Source: Bacillus sp. UNC41MFS5
GTDB taxonomy: Bacteria > Bacillota > Bacilli > Bacillales_B > DSM-18226
Direction of reading: 5' to 3'
Length of the DNA stretch: 64,000 bases
Assembly: GCF_000686805.1 (NCBI RefSeq)
Contig: NZ_JMLP01000012.1
Span: 1 to 64,000, forward strand
Positions 1-8,667 of this stretch are shown here, piece by piece (within the stretch, counting starts at the first letter, position 1; every line of letters starts with the position of its first letter). The notes under the pieces are model-generated. The model searched no databases. It was given only the letters and a program-made list of their open reading frames with translations, and was not told the DNA's origin. A program made the translations under genes and the position numbers.

Positions 1-252
1 CACCAACTAGCTAATGCGCCGCGGGCCCATCTGTAAGTGTCAGCCGAAACCGACTTTCAGCTTTTCCTCATGAGAGGAAAAGGATTATCCGGTATTAGCA
101 CCGGTTTCCCGGTGTTATCCCAGTCTTACAGGCAGGTTGCCCACGTGTTACTCACCCGTCCGCCGCTAGACTCCGAAGAGTCTCGCTCGACTTGCATGTA
201 TTAGGCACGCCGCCAGCGTTCGTCCTGAGCCAGGATCAAACTCTCCAAGAAA
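1..252 (-). rRNA. 16S ribosomal RNA, 5' part (cut by window start)
   Basis: The complement of the universal bacterial 27F site lies at 225-244, so the mature 5' end is near 252 and the gene runs leftward out of the window. The remaining bases look like the first variable region of a Bacillus 16S gene. Only about 250 bases are present. The promoters and boxA just upstream show that this is the head of an rrn operon. The exact processed end is inferred. Confidence 0.95.
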
Positions 253-333
253 GTTGATTAGCTCATAAAAGTTACGTTGGCTTAGTTTCATTTCTGAAAC
301 TAAAATTTATTGTTTGTTTGCACGATTTTGTTT

Positions 334-352
334 GTTTAGTTTTCAAAGAACA
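334..352 (-). promoter_or_regulatory. rrn leader boxA antitermination element
   Basis: The minus strand reads TGTTCTTTGAAAACTAAAC here, the usual boxA of Bacillus rRNA leaders, about 80 bases before the 16S 5' end. In this family boxA recruits Nus factors to prevent premature termination of rRNA transcripts. Confidence 0.8.
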
Positions 353-375
353 ATTTTACCGTCGCCCAGAAGCGA

Positions 376-412
376 CTTTATTAATATAACATAAGACATT
401 AAATACTGTCAA
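376..412 (-). promoter_or_regulatory. rrn promoter P2
   Basis: On the minus strand there is a perfect -35 TTGACA (407-412), an 18-base spacer and -10 TATATT (383-388). A G sits seven bases further, at 376. Bacillus rrn promoters usually start with GTP, which lets them sense the GTP pool; the G here fits that. Confidence 0.75.
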
Positions 413-462
413 CATTTTTTAACCGTCACTCACGAAAACAATTTTTCAATGTCTCGCAGCGA

Positions 463-499
463 CGGTTATTAATATACCAAGTAATCCTTAAAAGGTCAA
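463..499 (-). promoter_or_regulatory. rrn promoter P1
   Basis: On the minus strand there is -35 TTGACC (494-499), a 17-base spacer and -10 TATATT (471-476), with a likely +1 G at 463. It lies about 87 bases upstream of P2, giving the tandem P1/P2 arrangement usual for rrn operons. Both promoters are followed by the bases CGTCGC or GTCGC within a short GC-rich inverted repeat. Confidence 0.7.
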
Positions 500-515
500 T
501 ACGTTTTTATTGTTT

Positions 516-1391
516 TTACAATAATTTTTTATTAAGACGATAACCTCTATGAAAAACGCCCTGGCCTTTTGTTTCTATATTCACTACATCGATTAAATGT
601 TTTTCAATTAAATATTCAAGCAATACTCCTAGGTCAACTGAGTATGGGATCAATTCTTGTTCACTCATAATTTCATTGAATAACCAAACTTCCCTGCTGC
701 TTAGTACTTCTAAAAAATGACCTGTCCCCATTTTAGTTCTTGAATGAATCATAAACTCGCTTGCAAGGAACAATAGTTCTAGTCTTTTTTCAAGCGTTTC
801 TTCACTATACACGAGCTCCTCGTATAATTTATAAATTTCAGGCTCTATCTGTTTCACTTGATTCCAAACAGTTAACTCTGGATGAAGCCCATTTTCTAAC
901 ACGGCTAATCTTGCAAGATGATGCAGGGAATGAACAACATAATTGTATGCATCTAAAAACTGATGACCTTCAAATAAAGCTTTTCCATCCACATAGCGTC
1001 GAATCAATTTTGCAAATTCTAAACCTATTTTTATTTTGCGCCCATTAAAAGGGAAATCACGCAATTCTGTTTTTAAATTGGCTACATATTCGTTCCGGTC
1101 AAAAATGATTTTAGCTTCATACAGCCATTCAAATATTTTTCGATTCGATCCTAATAATATCCATTCATTCAACTGCTCTTCCGTGATGATATGCATGGCT
1201 GCCTTTTTATCGTGGTAGGTATAGTGCTTAATAAATAGGGGCTGCTCTGCTTCTTTGACAAGGACTAACAGGATTACATCAAATGAATCTGTTATATGAC
1301 TTAACTTTTGTTTTTTTTGTACCATCAATACTCCTAGAGTATTCAATTGGCTCGCCCGTTCTTGATAAATAGGCCGAAGGATGTCTTCCAT
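516..1391 (-). CDS. ygxA: YgxA-like nucleotidyltransferase-fold protein
   Basis: A 291-residue protein that looks like Bacillus YgxA, a nucleotidyltransferase-like family of unknown substrate. The match is by overall sequence and by position next to an rrn operon and ygzB-perR, as in B. subtilis. The N-terminal half (about 1-120) would carry the nucleotidyltransferase-like fold. The C-terminal third (about 215-291) has a winged-helix look. There are no membrane segments. The ATG at 1391 has a good SD (GGAGGA) upstream. It points the same way as the 16S gene and could be read into the rrn promoters. The biological role is unknown. Confidence 0.8.
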   Translation of the reverse strand: MEDILRPIYQERASQLNTLGVLMVQKKQKLSHITDSFDVILLVLVKEAEQPLFIKHYTYHDKKAAMHIITEEQLNEWILLGSNRKIFEWLYEAKIIFDRNEYVANLKTELRDFPFNGRKIKIGLEFAKLIRRYVDGKALFEGHQFLDAYNYVVHSLHHLARLAVLENGLHPELTVWNQVKQIEPEIYKLYEELVYSEETLEKRLELLFLASEFMIHSRTKMGTGHFLEVLSSREVWLFNEIMSEQELIPYSVDLGVLLEYLIEKHLIDVVNIETKGQGVFHRGYRLNKKLL

Positions 1392-1543
1392 CTATCATTC
1401 CTCCATTTTTTTCAGGTAGCAATATAACTTCGACAATGAAAACAAATCTCCTTCTTTCTTCGGAGACAAATTTCGACATTCTTCATCCATGCTTTTTTCC
1501 TTCTTACCATAATTATGGTATAGTTTCTCTAGGAGGGAGTAAC

Positions 1544-1885
1544 ATGGCAAGATATTCGAGTAAAATAAATAAAATTCGTACCTTTGCATTATCATTAATT
1601 TTTATTGGTTTCATTGTTATGTATGGTGGGATCTTTTTTCGATCTTCTCCACTTATTATGACCATTTTTATGATTTTGGGCCTTCTTTTTATTATAGCAA
1701 GTACCATTGTTTATTTTTGGATCGGTATGCTATCAACAAAATCAATCCAAGTAACATGCCCTAGCTGCGGAAAGCATACGAAAATGCTTGGTCGAGTGGA
1801 TATGTGTATGTATTGTCGTGAACCATTAACCCTTGATCCAAATCTAGTAGGCAAGGAATTTGACGAGTCATATAATAAAAAATAA
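1544..1885 (+). CDS. ygzB: YgzB family small membrane protein
   Basis: A 113-residue protein of the YgzB family. The ATG at 1544 follows a strong SD (AGGAGGGAG, 1531-1539) and gives the family's usual N-terminus [16 protein letters not shown]; the open frame extends further upstream without an SD. Two hydrophobic segments lie at about 12-35 and 40-62. A soluble zinc-ribbon-like tail follows, with CPSCGKH and CMYC cysteine pairs that could bind a metal. It is divergent from ygxA and convergent with perR, as in B. subtilis. The function is unknown. Confidence 0.85.
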   Translation: MARYSSKINKIRTFALSLIFIGFIVMYGGIFFRSSPLIMTIFMILGLLFIIASTIVYFWIGMLSTKSIQVTCPSCGKHTKMLGRVDMCMYCREPLTLDPNLVGKEFDESYNKK

Positions 1886-1896
1886 GAAAATTAAAA

Positions 1897-1950
1897 GAGG
1901 AAGACTTAAACCATTTTGCTAAAAAGCTACTGTGGTTTGAGCCTTCCTTC
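1897..1950. terminator. Bidirectional terminator between ygzB and perR
   Basis: A long imperfect hairpin pairs the AGGAAG...TAAACCA arm with the TGGTTTGA...CTTCCT arm. T-rich sequence follows on the plus strand and an A-rich stretch precedes it. It sits between two convergent stop codons, so it can serve both genes. Confidence 0.6.
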
Positions 1951-1980
1951 TTTATTCTCAAATTATTTGCTACTTTCAGG

Positions 1981-2418
1981 TTAATGTACCTCTTTACTTG
2001 CACATTCCGGACAGGAACCATAGATTTCCATACGGTGATTTTCAACTTTGAAACCTGTTACATGGGAAGCTAAGTGCTCCACTTCATCTAAGCCTGGATA
2101 TAGAAAGTCAACTATTTTTCCACACTTTTCACAGATGACATGATAGTGATGGGATGTAACGAAATCAAATCGGCTTGAGGCATCCCCAAATGTCAGTTCC
2201 TTTACAAGACCTACTTCACGAAATACTCGTAAATTATTGTAAACCGTCGCCACACTCATATTCGGAAATTTCCCTTCAAGGGCTTTATAAATATCATCTG
2301 CAGTAGGATGTGACATCGAGTTTATTAAATATTCAAGTATCGCATGACGTTGTGGAGTAATGCGTACCCCTGTTTCTTTTAAGGTATCCAACGCTTCTTT
2401 TAACTGATTCATCGCCAT
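1981..2418 (-). CDS. perR: PerR peroxide-sensing transcriptional repressor (Fur family)
   Basis: A 145-residue PerR, nearly co-linear with the B. subtilis protein. The winged helix at about 15-85 contains the ATVYNNL recognition region. All regulatory metal ligands of the known protein are present at the same numbers: H37, D85, H91, H93 and D104. H37 and H91 are the residues oxidised by peroxide in the Fe form. The structural zinc site is C96/C99 and C136/C139. PerR represses peroxide-defence and metal genes when loaded with Fe or Mn. A PerR box over its own promoter (2448-2462) implies autoregulation. Identification is firm. Confidence 0.97.
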   Translation of the reverse strand: MAMNQLKEALDTLKETGVRITPQRHAILEYLINSMSHPTADDIYKALEGKFPNMSVATVYNNLRVFREVGLVKELTFGDASSRFDFVTSHHYHVICEKCGKIVDFLYPGLDEVEHLASHVTGFKVENHRMEIYGSCPECASKEVH

Positions 2419-2447
2419 GCACCTTCTTTCTAAAAGATATTCTTACT

Positions 2448-2495
2448 TTATAATTGTTATAATTAATTTTACTAAGGAAAATGTACTTTTGTCAA
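2448..2495 (-). promoter_or_regulatory. perR promoter with PerR box
   Basis: On the minus strand there is -35 TTGACA (2490-2495), an 18-base spacer and -10 TAAAAT (2466-2471). The palindrome TTATAACAATTATAA at 2448-2462 matches the PerR consensus TTATAATNATTATAA at 14 of 15 positions. It covers the expected start of transcription, so bound PerR should block its own expression. Confidence 0.8.
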
Positions 2496-2525
2496 TATTG
2501 TTATCTTATTAACAAATAATGATTA

Positions 2526-3080
2526 TTATCCTTTTCCATGTAAAGTCTTTTCAGGTGCCCTTAATTGAAAATTCACATAGCGTGAGGTCACAAACAATAA
2601 GTCGGAAAGTCGATTTAAATAAGCTAATACAAGTGGATTTATATCTTCACCTAATCCAACAGCACATCTTTCTGCCCTCCTTGCTGTTGTTCGCGCCACA
2701 TGAAAAGCAGCACCTGCTGGATGTCCCCCTGGCAAGATAAAATTTGTTAACTCTGGAATTGCCTCATTCCATTCATCAATCTGTTTTTCCAATTCTTCAA
2801 CATCTGATAATGCTAGTGCCCACTTTACTTCCATTCCTTTTGGTGTGGCCAGTTCTGCACCAACATGAAAGAGATTTGTTTGTATTTTATGATATATAGT
2901 ATCAATTATTTCTTTTCCTTGAAAATTTTCCTTATATAAATAGCTAAGTGCAAGGCCAATCATTGAATTGGTTTCATCACAAGTTCCATATGCTTCCACA
3001 CGTAAATCGTTTTTCGCTACTCTTTTTCCGTAAATTAGTGAAGTTGTTCCTTTATCACCGGTTTTAGTATAAATTTTCAT
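2526..3080 (-). CDS. PduO-type ATP:cob(I)alamin adenosyltransferase
   Basis: A 184-residue protein of the PduO-type corrinoid adenosyltransferase family (YvqK-like), which transfers the adenosyl group of ATP to cob(I)alamin to make coenzyme B12. The N-terminal ATP-binding motif TKTGDKGTTSL is at residues 5-15, and the conserved FILPGGHPAGAAFHVARTTARRAER block is at about 120-145. The length is typical and no membrane segment is seen. It lies between perR and bcp, an insertion relative to the B. subtilis order. No cobalamin riboswitch is visible in front of it. It probably supports a B12-dependent enzyme encoded elsewhere. Confidence 0.9.
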   Translation of the reverse strand: MKIYTKTGDKGTTSLIYGKRVAKNDLRVEAYGTCDETNSMIGLALSYLYKENFQGKEIIDTIYHKIQTNLFHVGAELATPKGMEVKWALALSDVEELEKQIDEWNEAIPELTNFILPGGHPAGAAFHVARTTARRAERCAVGLGEDINPLVLAYLNRLSDLLFVTSRYVNFQLRAPEKTLHGKG

Positions 3081-3205
3081 TTATTTATCCCCCTGTTAAT
3101 AACCGCGACTACAAGTCATTATTATTATGCAAGCATTTTTTTCATCATAGCACCTGTTAATATATTTAGAATACTCAAAAATATAGAAATTTTATTTAAC
3201 TCCAT

Positions 3206-3229
3206 AAAAAAAGGGGCCACTATGGACCC
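3206..3229 (-). terminator. Rho-independent terminator downstream of bcp
   Basis: The minus strand reads GGGTCCATAGTGGCCCC followed by a run of T. GGG and CCA pair with CCC and TGG, with one T/C mismatch. It lies about 100 bases after the bcp stop. The interval 3081-3332 otherwise shows only AT-rich sequence and no convincing gene. Confidence 0.65.
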
Positions 3230-3332
3230 AAAATTTATCTGAGGAGGTATGCCCTAATAAAAGGATATTCAATCTCACGTTTCTTGCATTGGACAAATGC
3301 CTTCCCTTAACAAAATAGGCTTCCGTAAAAAA

Positions 3333-3803
3333 TTAGCCCAACTGCTCTTTTATGTATGTTAACGCCTCATCCACATGGCCTTTAACTTTGACATTTCTCC
3401 ATTCTTTAACAAGTTTGCCTTCCTTATCAATAATGAACGTAGACCTTTCGATCCCCATATATTCTTTACCAAAGTTTTTCTTTAACTTCCAAACTCCAAA
3501 AACATCCGCTAACTGATGTTCTGTATCTGCTAGAAGAAGAAAAGGCAATCCATATTTCTCGACAAATTTTTGATGACGTTCAACTGGGTCTGGACTTACC
3601 CCCAAAATAACGGCATCCACTTCAGTAAATTGTTGAATTTGATCTCGAAAATCGCATGCTTCCGTAGTACATCCAGGGGTCATATCTTTTGGATAAAAAT
3701 ACAAAACAACATTAGTGCCTCGGAAATTTGATAGATTTACTGTCTCACCATTATTGGCCTTCAACTCAAAATTAGGTACTTGCATTCCAATTTCAACCGT
3801 CAT
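3333..3803 (-). CDS. bcp: Bcp/PrxQ-type thioredoxin-dependent peroxiredoxin
   Basis: A 156-residue atypical 2-Cys peroxiredoxin of the Bcp/PrxQ family (YgaF in B. subtilis). It reduces hydrogen peroxide and organic peroxides using thioredoxin. The motif TPGCTTEACDFRD carries the peroxidatic C45 and the resolving C50, five residues apart as in PrxQ. The Prx motif residues P38, T42 and C45 are present, and the upstream YFYPKDMTP block is typical. It is cytosolic with no signal peptide. Its position near perR fits a peroxide-defence role, but no clear PerR box is seen directly upstream. Confidence 0.95.
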   Translation of the reverse strand: MTVEIGMQVPNFELKANNGETVNLSNFRGTNVVLYFYPKDMTPGCTTEACDFRDQIQQFTEVDAVILGVSPDPVERHQKFVEKYGLPFLLLADTEHQLADVFGVWKLKKNFGKEYMGIERSTFIIDKEGKLVKEWRNVKVKGHVDEALTYIKEQLG

Positions 3804-3882
3804 CTTTTACCACTCCCATGTAATAATTCCTTGAGGTAAGCGTAACAAAATTCCCCCATATAAAACAACTTTCCTGCATCGC

Positions 3883-4278
3883 TTATAATGTTTCCCGGTC
3901 GAACATAACTCGAGCTACAAACGCTGCTGGTAATGTATAACCAATCAACGCCTCTGTAACAGTAATAATCCTGCCTATCCCATGTGGAATGACATCACCA
4001 TTTCCGACTGAAAATAAAGTCATCGCACTAAAATAAAAACTAGTTTCAAAAATATTCCTGTTAGCCTGATTATTAACTTCCATCAGTAAGGGCATGCCGA
4101 TTAACTCAAAAAGTAAATAAATAAGTCCAAAGCCAAGAATGACAGTCAAATAAACAGAGCCTAAATACAAAAAATTATCAATTGATACTAACTTACCTTT
4201 AACTGTATTGGGAATAAAAAGCGTTCTTAAACTCATGAAGATGCAAAAAATAACGATTGGAAGTAGGAAAAAAAACAC
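3883..4278 (-). CDS. Two-TM ion channel protein (potassium channel-like)
   Basis: A 131-residue protein with two hydrophobic helices flanking a pore loop. The loop reads TLFSVGNGD, resembling the K+ filter TVGYGD, and is followed by a helix ending in AAFVARVMF, as in the Ion_trans_2 family. I chose the GTG at 4278 because AGGTGG lies six bases upstream (4285-4290). The open frame extends to a GTG at 4383, which would overlap the ABC permease gene by 32 bases and has a poorer SD. It is probably cotranscribed with the ABC-2 exporter genes upstream. There is no regulatory domain, so the gating signal is unknown. Confidence 0.75.
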   Translation of the reverse strand: MFFFLLPIVIFCIFMSLRTLFIPNTVKGKLVSIDNFLYLGSVYLTVILGFGLIYLLFELIGMPLLMEVNNQANRNIFETSFYFSAMTLFSVGNGDVIPHGIGRIITVTEALIGYTLPAAFVARVMFDRETL

Positions 4279-4351
4279 AATAAACCACCTCAAATTTAAC
4301 TTCTGGTAGTTTATTTCTATGCTTGCTTGGACAATAAAATATCTGAAATAG

Positions 4352-5137
4352 CTAATTCCCTGCTCCTCTATATTTCTTAACACCTTGATTCCATATCATA
4401 ACGGCAATCACGAAGAAAATAACACCGATTACAGGTGTTAAAAATGAATACCAAAACCATTCCTTTTTTCCAAGGAAAAAGGCAGCGGGGTAAACACCAA
4501 CAAAAGCAAATGGCAGCACCCAGGTTAATACAAAGCGAATGAGTTTATTGTAAATATTTACTGGGTACCTGCCATAATTGCTAATATTGTACATCATCGG
4601 CATTAGCGACGTACGCGCGTCTGCCCAAAAACTAATGCAGGCAATCAAGATGAAAACTCCTCCATAAACAAGTGCCCCGCCGATGACAAAAAGGATAAAA
4701 AGAAATGGATCAAACCAATGCAATGAAAGGTCCAATCGGTTTCCAGCATAAAACATCACAGCAAGTCCAGTAACGGCTCCCAATAAAGACTCTAGTTCAA
4801 GCCTCTCAAGGATGATTTGAAAGAGGCTATGGATAGGTCTGGTTAGGATTCGATCCAATTCCCCCTTAACGATATACCGTTCATTAAAATCCCAAATATT
4901 AAAAAAAGCAGAAAAGACAGCAGATGGGACGAGAAAAAACCCATAAATAAAGATGATTTCATCCCGGCTCCAGCCATTTAGTAAATTGGTATGACCAAAT
5001 ACAACTAATATAAAAATAAAATTTATCGCTTGTGATAATAGATCTGAGAAAAATTCAACAAAAATATCGGCTCGATATTGAAGTCTCGTTTTTAAATACT
5101 GTGATAGGTATTGAAAAAACATCGAAATATAGAACAA
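4352..5137 (-). CDS. ABC-2 family transporter permease (second subunit)
   Basis: A 261-residue integral membrane protein with about six hydrophobic segments, resembling the ABC-2 permease family PF06182 (formerly DUF990). The N-terminal FFQYLSQYLKTRLQYRADIFVEF block and the central GELDRILTRPI loop are typical and resemble the neighbouring permease (5141-5932). It starts three bases after that gene, so the two probably form a heterodimeric membrane channel powered by the ATPase at 5933-6940. The substrate cannot be read from sequence; family members are linked to export of drugs, bacteriocins or lipids. Confidence 0.85.
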   Translation of the reverse strand: MFYISMFFQYLSQYLKTRLQYRADIFVEFFSDLLSQAINFIFILVVFGHTNLLNGWSRDEIIFIYGFFLVPSAVFSAFFNIWDFNERYIVKGELDRILTRPIHSLFQIILERLELESLLGAVTGLAVMFYAGNRLDLSLHWFDPFLFILFVIGGALVYGGVFILIACISFWADARTSLMPMMYNISNYGRYPVNIYNKLIRFVLTWVLPFAFVGVYPAAFFLGKKEWFWYSFLTPVIGVIFFVIAVMIWNQGVKKYRGAGN

Positions 5138-5140
5138 CTC

Positions 5141-5932
5141 TTACCCCCCTTGAATAATCAGTTGTTTCTTTGCCAAGGACCATAGAATTTGGATTGGAAA
5201 AAATAACAGGATTACCCAAATAAATTGTTGAGTGATTGCATCGATTGCCTGTGATTGAGAAAAGCCTTTGGTCACAATCATACTCGGAAAATAACTAATT
5301 CCTTGAAAGGGAAGATATTTCATCACATCTTGGGCCCAGCCTGGAAAAAAGCTAATCGGCAGTAACAACCCAGAAAACAGATCAATGACAACACGTTTGG
5401 CTCGAATCAGCCCAGAGTTATTATATATGAAGAAAGTAGTAATCCCTGTTAATAAATTCAACTCCGTATTAATAAAGAAACTCAACAAAATGGAAATGGC
5501 AAACAATCCCCAAACACTGAGATCCCACGTAAATTTAACAGGAAAGACAAAATAAACGATAATCAGCCCTGGAGCAGAAAAAAAGAATAGCCTGAAAATC
5601 CCTTCCCCTAGCCCTTGCATCACTTTCATCCCTAGGTAATTGTAAGGCCTAATTAATTCAACCGCTACTTTACCCTCCATAATTTCCAGGGCCATTTCAC
5701 GATCAAGGTTGTTAAAATAAAATGCACGCGCCATCCAGGAAACAGCAACATAGGTAGTCATTTGTGTAACTGAAAGACCAACAATTTGCTCTTTATTCCC
5801 GTAAATCGCAGACCATAGAAAATAATATGCACCAATATTAATACTATAGATTAGAATTCCTGTGTAATAGTTGGTCCGGTATGCCAGCATCATTAGAAAG
5901 CGGATTCTAATCATCTCAAGATATTTGTCCAC
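5141..5932 (-). CDS. ABC-2 family transporter permease (first subunit)
   Basis: A 263-residue membrane protein of the same PF06182-like family as its neighbour, with about six predicted transmembrane segments. It contains the YFNNLDREMALEIMEGKVAVELIRPYNY loop that corresponds to the GELDRILTRPI loop in the partner. It begins directly after the ATPase stop (no gap) and is followed after three bases by the second permease, so translation is likely coupled. The organisation ATPase-permease-permease is that of a complete export ABC transporter. Confidence 0.85.
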   Translation of the reverse strand: MDKYLEMIRIRFLMMLAYRTNYYTGILIYSINIGAYYFLWSAIYGNKEQIVGLSVTQMTTYVAVSWMARAFYFNNLDREMALEIMEGKVAVELIRPYNYLGMKVMQGLGEGIFRLFFFSAPGLIIVYFVFPVKFTWDLSVWGLFAISILLSFFINTELNLLTGITTFFIYNNSGLIRAKRVVIDLFSGLLLPISFFPGWAQDVMKYLPFQGISYFPSMIVTKGFSQSQAIDAITQQFIWVILLFFPIQILWSLAKKQLIIQGG

Positions 5933-6940
5933 TTATACCGCACCCTTTTCATAAATATTTCTAATGATTTCTTCCGTCGATGTTTCATTTATTTTAATAT
6001 CTTTTATTTTAATTGCAGCTACCACTTTAGCAATGACTTGAGAAATAAGTTCATCGTTATCTTCCATTGTAGCCGTAAAAATTTGCTCCTTTTCATCCAA
6101 ATCCCATTTAATAGGAATATCACTAGTAAGGTTATGCACAACAGACATTTCGACATGTTCAAGAAACTGAAATTTAATTTCTTTCCCTTCCCCCCATTTC
6201 TCCTGAAGATTCTTTAATGCTCCATCATAAATGACCTTTCCTTCATCTAACATGATTACTCGCTCGCACAATGCCTCAATATCCGTTAAATCGTGTGTAG
6301 TTAAAAGTATCGTAGTTTGATATTTCTCGTTAATTTCTTTTAAAAAGTCACGAATCTTCAACTTTACGAGCACATCTAATCCAATCGTTGGTTCATCCAA
6401 AAATAATAATGGCGGATTGTGAATGAGCGCAGCAGCAAGTTCGCATCTCATTCTCTGTCCTAGCGATAATTTTCTTACAGGTTTATCTAGTAGCGGTTCA
6501 ATATCTAATGTGTTAATTACATGATTCATGTGGCTGTTATAATCTTCATCGGACACCTTGTACACTTTTTTCAAGAGGCGGAATGATTCCTGAACGGCGA
6601 TATCCCACCACAATTGGGAACGTTGTCCAAACACAACCCCAATTGTTTGGACAAATTTTTCCCGTTCTTTATGCGGGTTCATCCCGTTTACCATGATTTC
6701 TCCAGATGACGGCGTTAAAATTCCGGTCAGCATTTTAATGGTTGTTGATTTTCCTGCTCCATTCTCACCGATATAACCTACCATTTCGCCTTTTTTTACA
6801 GAGAAATTAATATCATTAACTGCAGGTACAATTTTATAATTTCTTGTTAATAAATCCCTAAATGCCCCTTTTAAACCTGTTCGGCTGGAATATGCCTTAA
6901 ATTCTTTTCGCAAATTATTAACTTCTATTACACTTTTCAT
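5933..6940 (-). CDS. ABC transporter ATP-binding protein (exporter)
   Basis: A 335-residue ATPase that energises the two permeases downstream. Walker A GENGAGKST, the signature LSLGQRMR, Walker B LLFLDEPT and the switch TTHD are all present. A C-terminal extension of about 80 residues follows, as in ATPases that pair with ABC-2 permeases. The ATG at 6940 is chosen because GGGGGAG lies just upstream; the open frame extends 18 bases further to a TTG with no SD. It is divergent from hemL, and the 158-base gap holds both promoters. The substrate is unknown. Confidence 0.88.
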   Translation of the reverse strand: MKSVIEVNNLRKEFKAYSSRTGLKGAFRDLLTRNYKIVPAVNDINFSVKKGEMVGYIGENGAGKSTTIKMLTGILTPSSGEIMVNGMNPHKEREKFVQTIGVVFGQRSQLWWDIAVQESFRLLKKVYKVSDEDYNSHMNHVINTLDIEPLLDKPVRKLSLGQRMRCELAAALIHNPPLLFLDEPTIGLDVLVKLKIRDFLKEINEKYQTTILLTTHDLTDIEALCERVIMLDEGKVIYDGALKNLQEKWGEGKEIKFQFLEHVEMSVVHNLTSDIPIKWDLDEKEQIFTATMEDNDELISQVIAKVVAAIKIKDIKINETSTEEIIRNIYEKGAV

Positions 6941-7098
6941 TTTCTCCCCCCGAAACAATGACCTAGAGATTTAGTTTAGCCAAATAAGGTTGATAAAACA
7001 ACAAGCACGCTTTCATGAAAAATCCGAATAGTTAATCAGACAAAAATTAGCTAAAAAAGTGCTAAAATGGGATAGAAATGATTGAAGGAGGGAAATAT

Positions 7099-8394
7099 AT
7101 GAAATTTATTAATTCAGAAAGATTACATAATGAAGCACTTGAACATATTGTAGGCGGAGTAAACAGTCCATCACGTTCCTATAAAGCCGTTGGCGGTGGA
7201 GCACCCGTGGTAATGGAACGGGCTAAAGGGGCATACTTTTGGGATGTAGACGGAAACCAATATATTGACTATCTAGCTGCCTATGGGCCAATTATCACTG
7301 GTCATGCCCACCCTCACATTACTGAAGCAATTAAACACGCAGCAGAAAGTGGTGTCCTATATGGAACACCAACACCACATGAAGTTAAATTTGCAAAGAT
7401 GTTGAAAGAAGCCATTCCATCGATGGAAAAAGTTCGGTTTGTAAACTCTGGTACAGAAGCTGTCATGACAACAATACGCGTTGCCCGTGCTTATACAGGC
7501 AGAGATAAAATCATTAAATTCGCAGGCTGTTATCATGGTCACTCTGACCTTGTCCTTGTTGCGGCAGGCTCCGGTCCATCTACATTAGGTACACCAGATT
7601 CTGCAGGCGTTCCAAAAAGTATCGCACAAGAAGTAATAACAGTACCTTTTAATGATATTGAACCATTTAAAGAAGCATTAACGAAATGGGGAGATCAAAT
7701 CGCTGCTGTATTAGTGGAGCCCATTGTCGGAAACTTCGGGATCGTCGAACCAAACCCTGGTTTTCTGCAGCAGGTCAATGACTTAACCCATGATGCAGGT
7801 GCATTGGTCATTTATGATGAGGTCATTACAGCGTTTCGGTTTATGTACGGTGGTGCCCAAAATTTATTAGGAATCGAACCTGATTTAACCGTCCTCGGAA
7901 AAATCATTGGCGGCGGCCTTCCAATTGGCGCCTATGGTGGACGGAAGGAAATTATGGAAACAGTTGCCCCACTAGGCCCTGCCTATCAAGCAGGAACAAT
8001 GGCAGGAAATCCAGCATCTATCCTATCTGGAATTGCCTGTCTCGAAGTCCTAAAACAAGAAGGAATTTATGATTACCTAGACCGTTTAGGTGCCATTCTT
8101 GAGAATGGGATTTTAGAGGCTGCTAAAGAAAATAATATCGACATAACAATCAATCGATTGAAAGGTGCTCTAACTATTTATTTTACAAAGGAAAAAATTG
8201 AAAACTATGTTCAAGCAGAAAACACAGACGGCGAAACATTTGCAAAGTTCTTTAAGCATATGCTCCATCAAGGAATAAATCTTGCTCCATCCAAATATGA
8301 AGCATGGTTTTTGACAATCGCACATACAGTTGAGGATATTGAGGCTACTTTACATGCAGTAAAAAACGCATTTTCTTTACTTTCGAACGAATAA
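7099..8394 (+). CDS. hemL: Glutamate-1-semialdehyde 2,1-aminomutase
   Basis: A 431-residue PLP enzyme converting glutamate-1-semialdehyde to 5-aminolevulinate in haem and tetrapyrrole synthesis (GsaB/HemL). The conserved [26 protein letters not shown] block and the PLP lysine in [18 protein letters not shown] are present. The ATG at 7099 follows AAGGAGGG (7085-7092); an upstream in-frame ATG at 7078 lies before that SD and is less likely. B. subtilis has a gsaB gene at this same place, in addition to the hem operon copy elsewhere. A strong terminator follows. Confidence 0.95.
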   Translation: MKFINSERLHNEALEHIVGGVNSPSRSYKAVGGGAPVVMERAKGAYFWDVDGNQYIDYLAAYGPIITGHAHPHITEAIKHAAESGVLYGTPTPHEVKFAKMLKEAIPSMEKVRFVNSGTEAVMTTIRVARAYTGRDKIIKFAGCYHGHSDLVLVAAGSGPSTLGTPDSAGVPKSIAQEVITVPFNDIEPFKEALTKWGDQIAAVLVEPIVGNFGIVEPNPGFLQQVNDLTHDAGALVIYDEVITAFRFMYGGAQNLLGIEPDLTVLGKIIGGGLPIGAYGGRKEIMETVAPLGPAYQAGTMAGNPASILSGIACLEVLKQEGIYDYLDRLGAILENGILEAAKENNIDITINRLKGALTIYFTKEKIENYVQAENTDGETFAKFFKHMLHQGINLAPSKYEAWFLTIAHTVEDIEATLHAVKNAFSLLSNE

Positions 8395-8413
8395 ATATAC
8401 AATTTTTATGCAC

Positions 8414-8447
8414 AAAAGGAAGTGGAAATCACTTCCTTTTATTTTTT
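8414..8447 (+). terminator. Rho-independent terminator of hemL
   Basis: The perfect 11-base stem AAAAGGAAGTG/CACTTCCTTTT with a GAAAT loop is followed by six T. It starts 20 bases after the hemL stop. Confidence 0.85.
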
Positions 8448-8456
8448 AAAAGTCTT

Positions 8457-8470
8457 TGAAAACGTTTACA
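8457..8470 (+). promoter_or_regulatory. cre site (CcpA operator) upstream of gltB
   Basis: TGAAAACGTTTACA matches the CcpA cre consensus TGWAANCGNTNWCA at every position. It lies 71 bases before the -35 of the likely gltB promoter. CcpA control of gltAB is known in B. subtilis; whether it activates or represses here is not shown. Confidence 0.7.
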
Positions 8471-8540
8471 TTAACATGTTCCCTCATTTATCCAACGCTT
8501 ATTATCCACTATTTTCTTATCCAAAATAATGTATATTTAT

Positions 8541-8569
8541 TTGATTTCTGAAAATTCTTATGATACTAT
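8541..8569 (+). promoter_or_regulatory. Likely gltB promoter with CodY-like motif
   Basis: TTGATT (8541-8546), a 17-base spacer and TACTAT (8564-8569) form a plausible sigma-A promoter about 140 bases before the coding start. The overlapping 15-mer TGATTTCTGAAAATT (8542-8556) matches 12 of 15 positions of the CodY consensus AATTTTCWGAAAATT, which would place CodY over the -35. No GltC-type palindrome was found. Confidence 0.45.
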
Positions 8570-8667
8570 TAAATTATTATTTTTTATATTTATCCTTTAA
8601 CAATATACCCCGTTAAAGTGACAAACGAATAACAACCACGATGATATACTTAAACTTTTAGTTTCAT

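Noticed and set aside
3231..3320. Possible short ORF (TTG start) on the minus strand between bcp and the cobalamin gene
   Set aside because: It runs through the bcp terminator and has poor SD spacing; no family recognised.
3081..3332. Cobalamin riboswitch
   Set aside because: No B12-box or characteristic conserved blocks were found in the region.
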